Positions 13,201 to 13,534 of a stretch of 13,534 bases of DNA are shown here, piece after piece; position 1 is the stretch's first letter; every line of letters starts with the position of its first letter. A program made the position numbers and the translations under genes. This stretch comes from CAYOLL01 sp964404765 [NCBI: uncultured Gemmatimonadota bacterium] (lineage in GTDB: Bacteria > 4572-55), in contig CAYOLL010000160.1 in assembly GCA_964404765.1 (NCBI GenBank), positions 1 to 13,534 of the forward strand, given 5' to 3'. The notes beneath the pieces were generated by a model. That model was given only the letters and a program-made list of their open reading frames with translations, made no database searches and had not been told where the DNA came from.

Positions 13201-13534
13201 ATCCGTGCGGCAGATGGATTTGTTCTGGTCGAATCCTGAGCTTGCCAGAACGCACCCTGAGCTTGTCGAAGGGCACCCTCTTTTGGATCGCGATGTGGTG
13301 GCCGTGCCCGCCGTGCCGGACATTGATGAAGACCGCCGCTTAGCCTTTGAGCGCGAGGCCCTGGAAATTTACGTGACCACGCATCCGCTGGATCGTTTTG
13401 AGCCGATTGCCCTGGCTAAAGGCGCGGTCAATATTGCCGAATTGCCCGGCCTGCCCGAAGGCCCGGTCAAGGTGTTCGGCTTAGCCAACTTGGATCGCCT
13501 GACCCGCACCAAGAAGGGCGAGCGCGTGGCCTAC
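10229..13534 (+). CDS. dnaE: DNA polymerase III alpha subunit, C-terminus beyond window
   Basis: The catalytic subunit of the replicative polymerase; 1102 codons are open to the window edge. Start MPNNFIHLHTHTEYSLLDGL is canonical, although no Shine-Dalgarno is visible. The PHP domain keeps metal-ligand motifs HLHTH (H9, H11), TDH (42-43), GCEVYV (E68) and NDPHYL, so PHP proofreading may be active. The polymerase core has GAGRGSAAGSL, the catalytic MPDIDID (D442, D444) and KMDLLGL (D596), then FGGYGFNKAHAAGYG. The helix-hairpin-helix region LEALIKAGAFD-like (ESLIKAGAFDF) and the start of the OB domain (KVFGLANLDRLTRTKKGERV) follow. Three in-frame inserts absent from ordinary DnaE are seen: about residues 314-358, 858-905 and 1002-1016, each containing interspersed repeats. 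All catalytic motifs are intact, so the enzyme is probably functional. Confidence 0.97.
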   Translation, partial: MPNNFIHLHTHTEYSLLDGLSRLEPLTRRAAELGMPAIAITDHASMFGVVDFYELATKNGVKPIIGCEVYVSGVPRRIKEKYALEQIYHLTLLAMNETGFHNLNKLISIGYLDGFYRQPRVDHNDLAAHNEGLICLSGCLSGEIPSAIAAGQPELAEKLLRQYLDIFGRDRFYLEIQRHGIPQEDVVTRQMVEFSRQYGLKLVASNDPHYLHQHDATAHDVLLCIQMATSLDDPNRLKFHGNQFYLKSAAEMLQTFAELPQAIANTLEIGERCGFAFDFNTLRIPKFDIPKGHTDDTYLAHLCYFGFAQRYQEVACECEVCKKSRDSGLRRSGILPHNHPCQEEKFVHKEVIEDSDSAINRALQRLRYELNIIHQKRLSGYFLIVQDLVAFAKQNDIPVGAGRGSAAGSLVSFVLGITEVDPLRYNLFFERFLNPERISMPDIDIDIGHRGRDRVFDYITKKYGRDHVAHIATLDTLSARTVIRDVGRSLGIPYQKVDQIAKAVPRTHWAINLDTAWRQSERLRQMTESDPDVLRLLKMARNFEGMPRHAGIHAAGVIITDEPLTHHVALQYAAKGEVIAQMTMKPVEKLGLLKMDLLGLRFISAVRDGLKLVKKTRGLTLTEADIPLDDDATFQMLREADTDGLFQLESQGMRRMLRQLQPDRIEDVMAVISLYKPGPMQSGLVDQYIECRHGKRAPTYLHPLLEPALRDTYGAVVYQEQVMQIAQAIAGYTLGEADNLRRYMGKLQREAMHQERGTFVERAQRHGVEARTAEAIFDMIQHFGGYGFNKAHAAGYGVTVYHTAYMKRNFFIEYWTALLNSYLGFTGLINRFVRYARRRGVIFLPPDINRSETEFSLELQIKNYELGIGTARSDDFNRPNAAEIPSLREMESLAKADSWKLTADSPKIRCGISMIKHLGEAGLHAILSERQNGPFLSLFDFCRRIPTRTLSRKALESLIKAGAFDFTGLNRAQLLLMAEAIRRRAEKNPLQSVRQMDLFWSNPELARTHPELVEGHPLLDRDVVAVPAVPDIDEDRRLAFEREALEIYVTTHPLDRFEPIALAKGAVNIAELPGLPEGPVKVFGLANLDRLTRTKKGERVAY
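11203..11231. repeat. Palindromic repeat in dnaE insert 1
   Basis: AGATTCC (11203-11209) and GGAATCT (11225-11231) are inverted repeats 15 bases apart, with further partial pairing inside (CTT with AAG). It lies within an extra stretch of about 45 codons between the DnaE segments ending AQRYQE and starting INRALQRLRYEL. The reading frame is kept. Confidence 0.65.
12800..12833. repeat. GAATTAC-type AT-rich repeat in dnaE insert 2
   Basis: GAATTACAAATTAA followed by GAATTACGAATTAGGAATT. The second half is 18 of 19 identical to 6100-6118 in the A2M leader. It encodes ELQIKNYELGIG, which has no counterpart in normal DnaE. Confidence 0.75.
12848..12863. repeat. Perfect palindrome in dnaE insert 2
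   Basis: GACGATTTCAATCGTC: seven-base perfect arms around TC. It encodes DDFNR with the frame intact. Confidence 0.65.
12874..12906. repeat. Near-perfect 16-base-arm palindrome in dnaE insert 2
   Basis: AGAGATCCCATCTCTC (12874-12889) pairs with GAGAGATGGAATCTCT (12891-12906), one mismatch. Its frame AGATCCC, 15 bases, GGAATCT matches the architecture of the repeat at 11203-11231 (AGATTCC, 15 bases, GGAATCT). It encodes EIPSLREMESL. Confidence 0.75.
12914..12943. repeat. AGCTGA-type short repeat in dnaE insert 2
   Basis: GCTGATAGCTGGAAGCTGAC continuing to GCTGACAGC consists of repeated AGCTGA/GCTGAC units. It encodes ADSWKLTADS. It ends just before the normal DnaE sequence PKIRCGISMIKHLGEAG resumes. 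Confidence 0.6.
13232..13277. repeat. CCTGAGCTTG direct repeats in dnaE insert 3
   Basis: CCTGAGCTTG occurs at 13235-13244 and again at 13256-13265, exactly 21 bases (seven codons) apart, so the protein shows NPELART then HPELVEG. It lies in the variable linker after the MDLF motif, where length changes are tolerated. The motif CCTGAGCTTGTCGAAGGG recalls repeats common in several environmental genomes; I could not check this. Confidence 0.7.

Noticed and set aside
12800-13277. CRISPR array or phage insertion in dnaE
   Set aside because: Repeats are different in type, palindromic and without regular spacers, and no cas or phage genes are present.

Overview
This 13.5 kb window comes from a bacterial chromosome. 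Two large housekeeping-type genes frame an area full of small toxin-antitoxin (TA) genes and TA debris. The large genes are an alpha-2-macroglobulin (A2M) family protein on the minus strand (1305-6077) and dnaE, the catalytic alpha subunit of DNA polymerase III, on the plus strand (10229 to beyond the window end). Ribosome binding sites, sigma70-like promoters and the standard bacterial code all fit. The organism cannot be named from this sequence. The secreted A2M, the many VapC/PIN, HigA, HicB and Phd genes, and the interspersed palindromic repeats suggest an uncultivated environmental bacterium (candidate-phylum or Chloroflexota-like genomes carry similar mixtures), but this is a weak inference.

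Layout, left to right. 1-215 (-): start of an AAA/ABC-type ATPase that appears frameshifted. 245-280: strong hairpin. 298-376 (-): stray second copy of the A2M 3' end. 432-572 (-): HigA antitoxin remnant. 628-1277 (-): intact VapB-like/VapC pair directly behind A2M, probably in its operon. 1305-6077 (-): A2M with an intact CVEQ thioester motif and a signal peptide. 6080-6240: its promoter, a palindrome and a terminator pointing the same way. 6300-7238 (+): decayed material, namely an unrecognised remnant, a large palindromic element, two broken copies of one antitoxin/PIN pair, and small pieces of dnaE and of the SH3-protein gene. 7270-8936 (+): an antitoxin/RelE pair, a Phd/VapC pair, and a second copy of the first antitoxin with its toxin cut to a stub. 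9027-9251 (+): solitary HicB. 9272-10213 (+): exported SH3-domain protein with an AT-rich core. 10229-end (+): dnaE.

The most interesting pattern is how TA modules sit among copies of the ends of neighbouring genes. The vapBC/higA block lies between two copies of the A2M 3' end. The antitoxin/RelE pair lies between a copy of the SH3-gene 3' end and a copy of the dnaE 5' end, exactly the order of the real SH3-dnaE junction 3 kb away. This suggests that TA modules repeatedly entered at gene-end junctions, with duplication of the flanks followed by decay.

The second pattern is inside dnaE. At least three inserts built of interspersed repeats (about 11168-11302, 12800-12943 and 13232-13277) lie at linker-like positions, and none breaks the reading frame, so the polymerase appears to translate repetitive palindromic DNA as extra peptide. 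Two of the repeats share one architecture (AGATYCC, 15 bases, GGAATCT).
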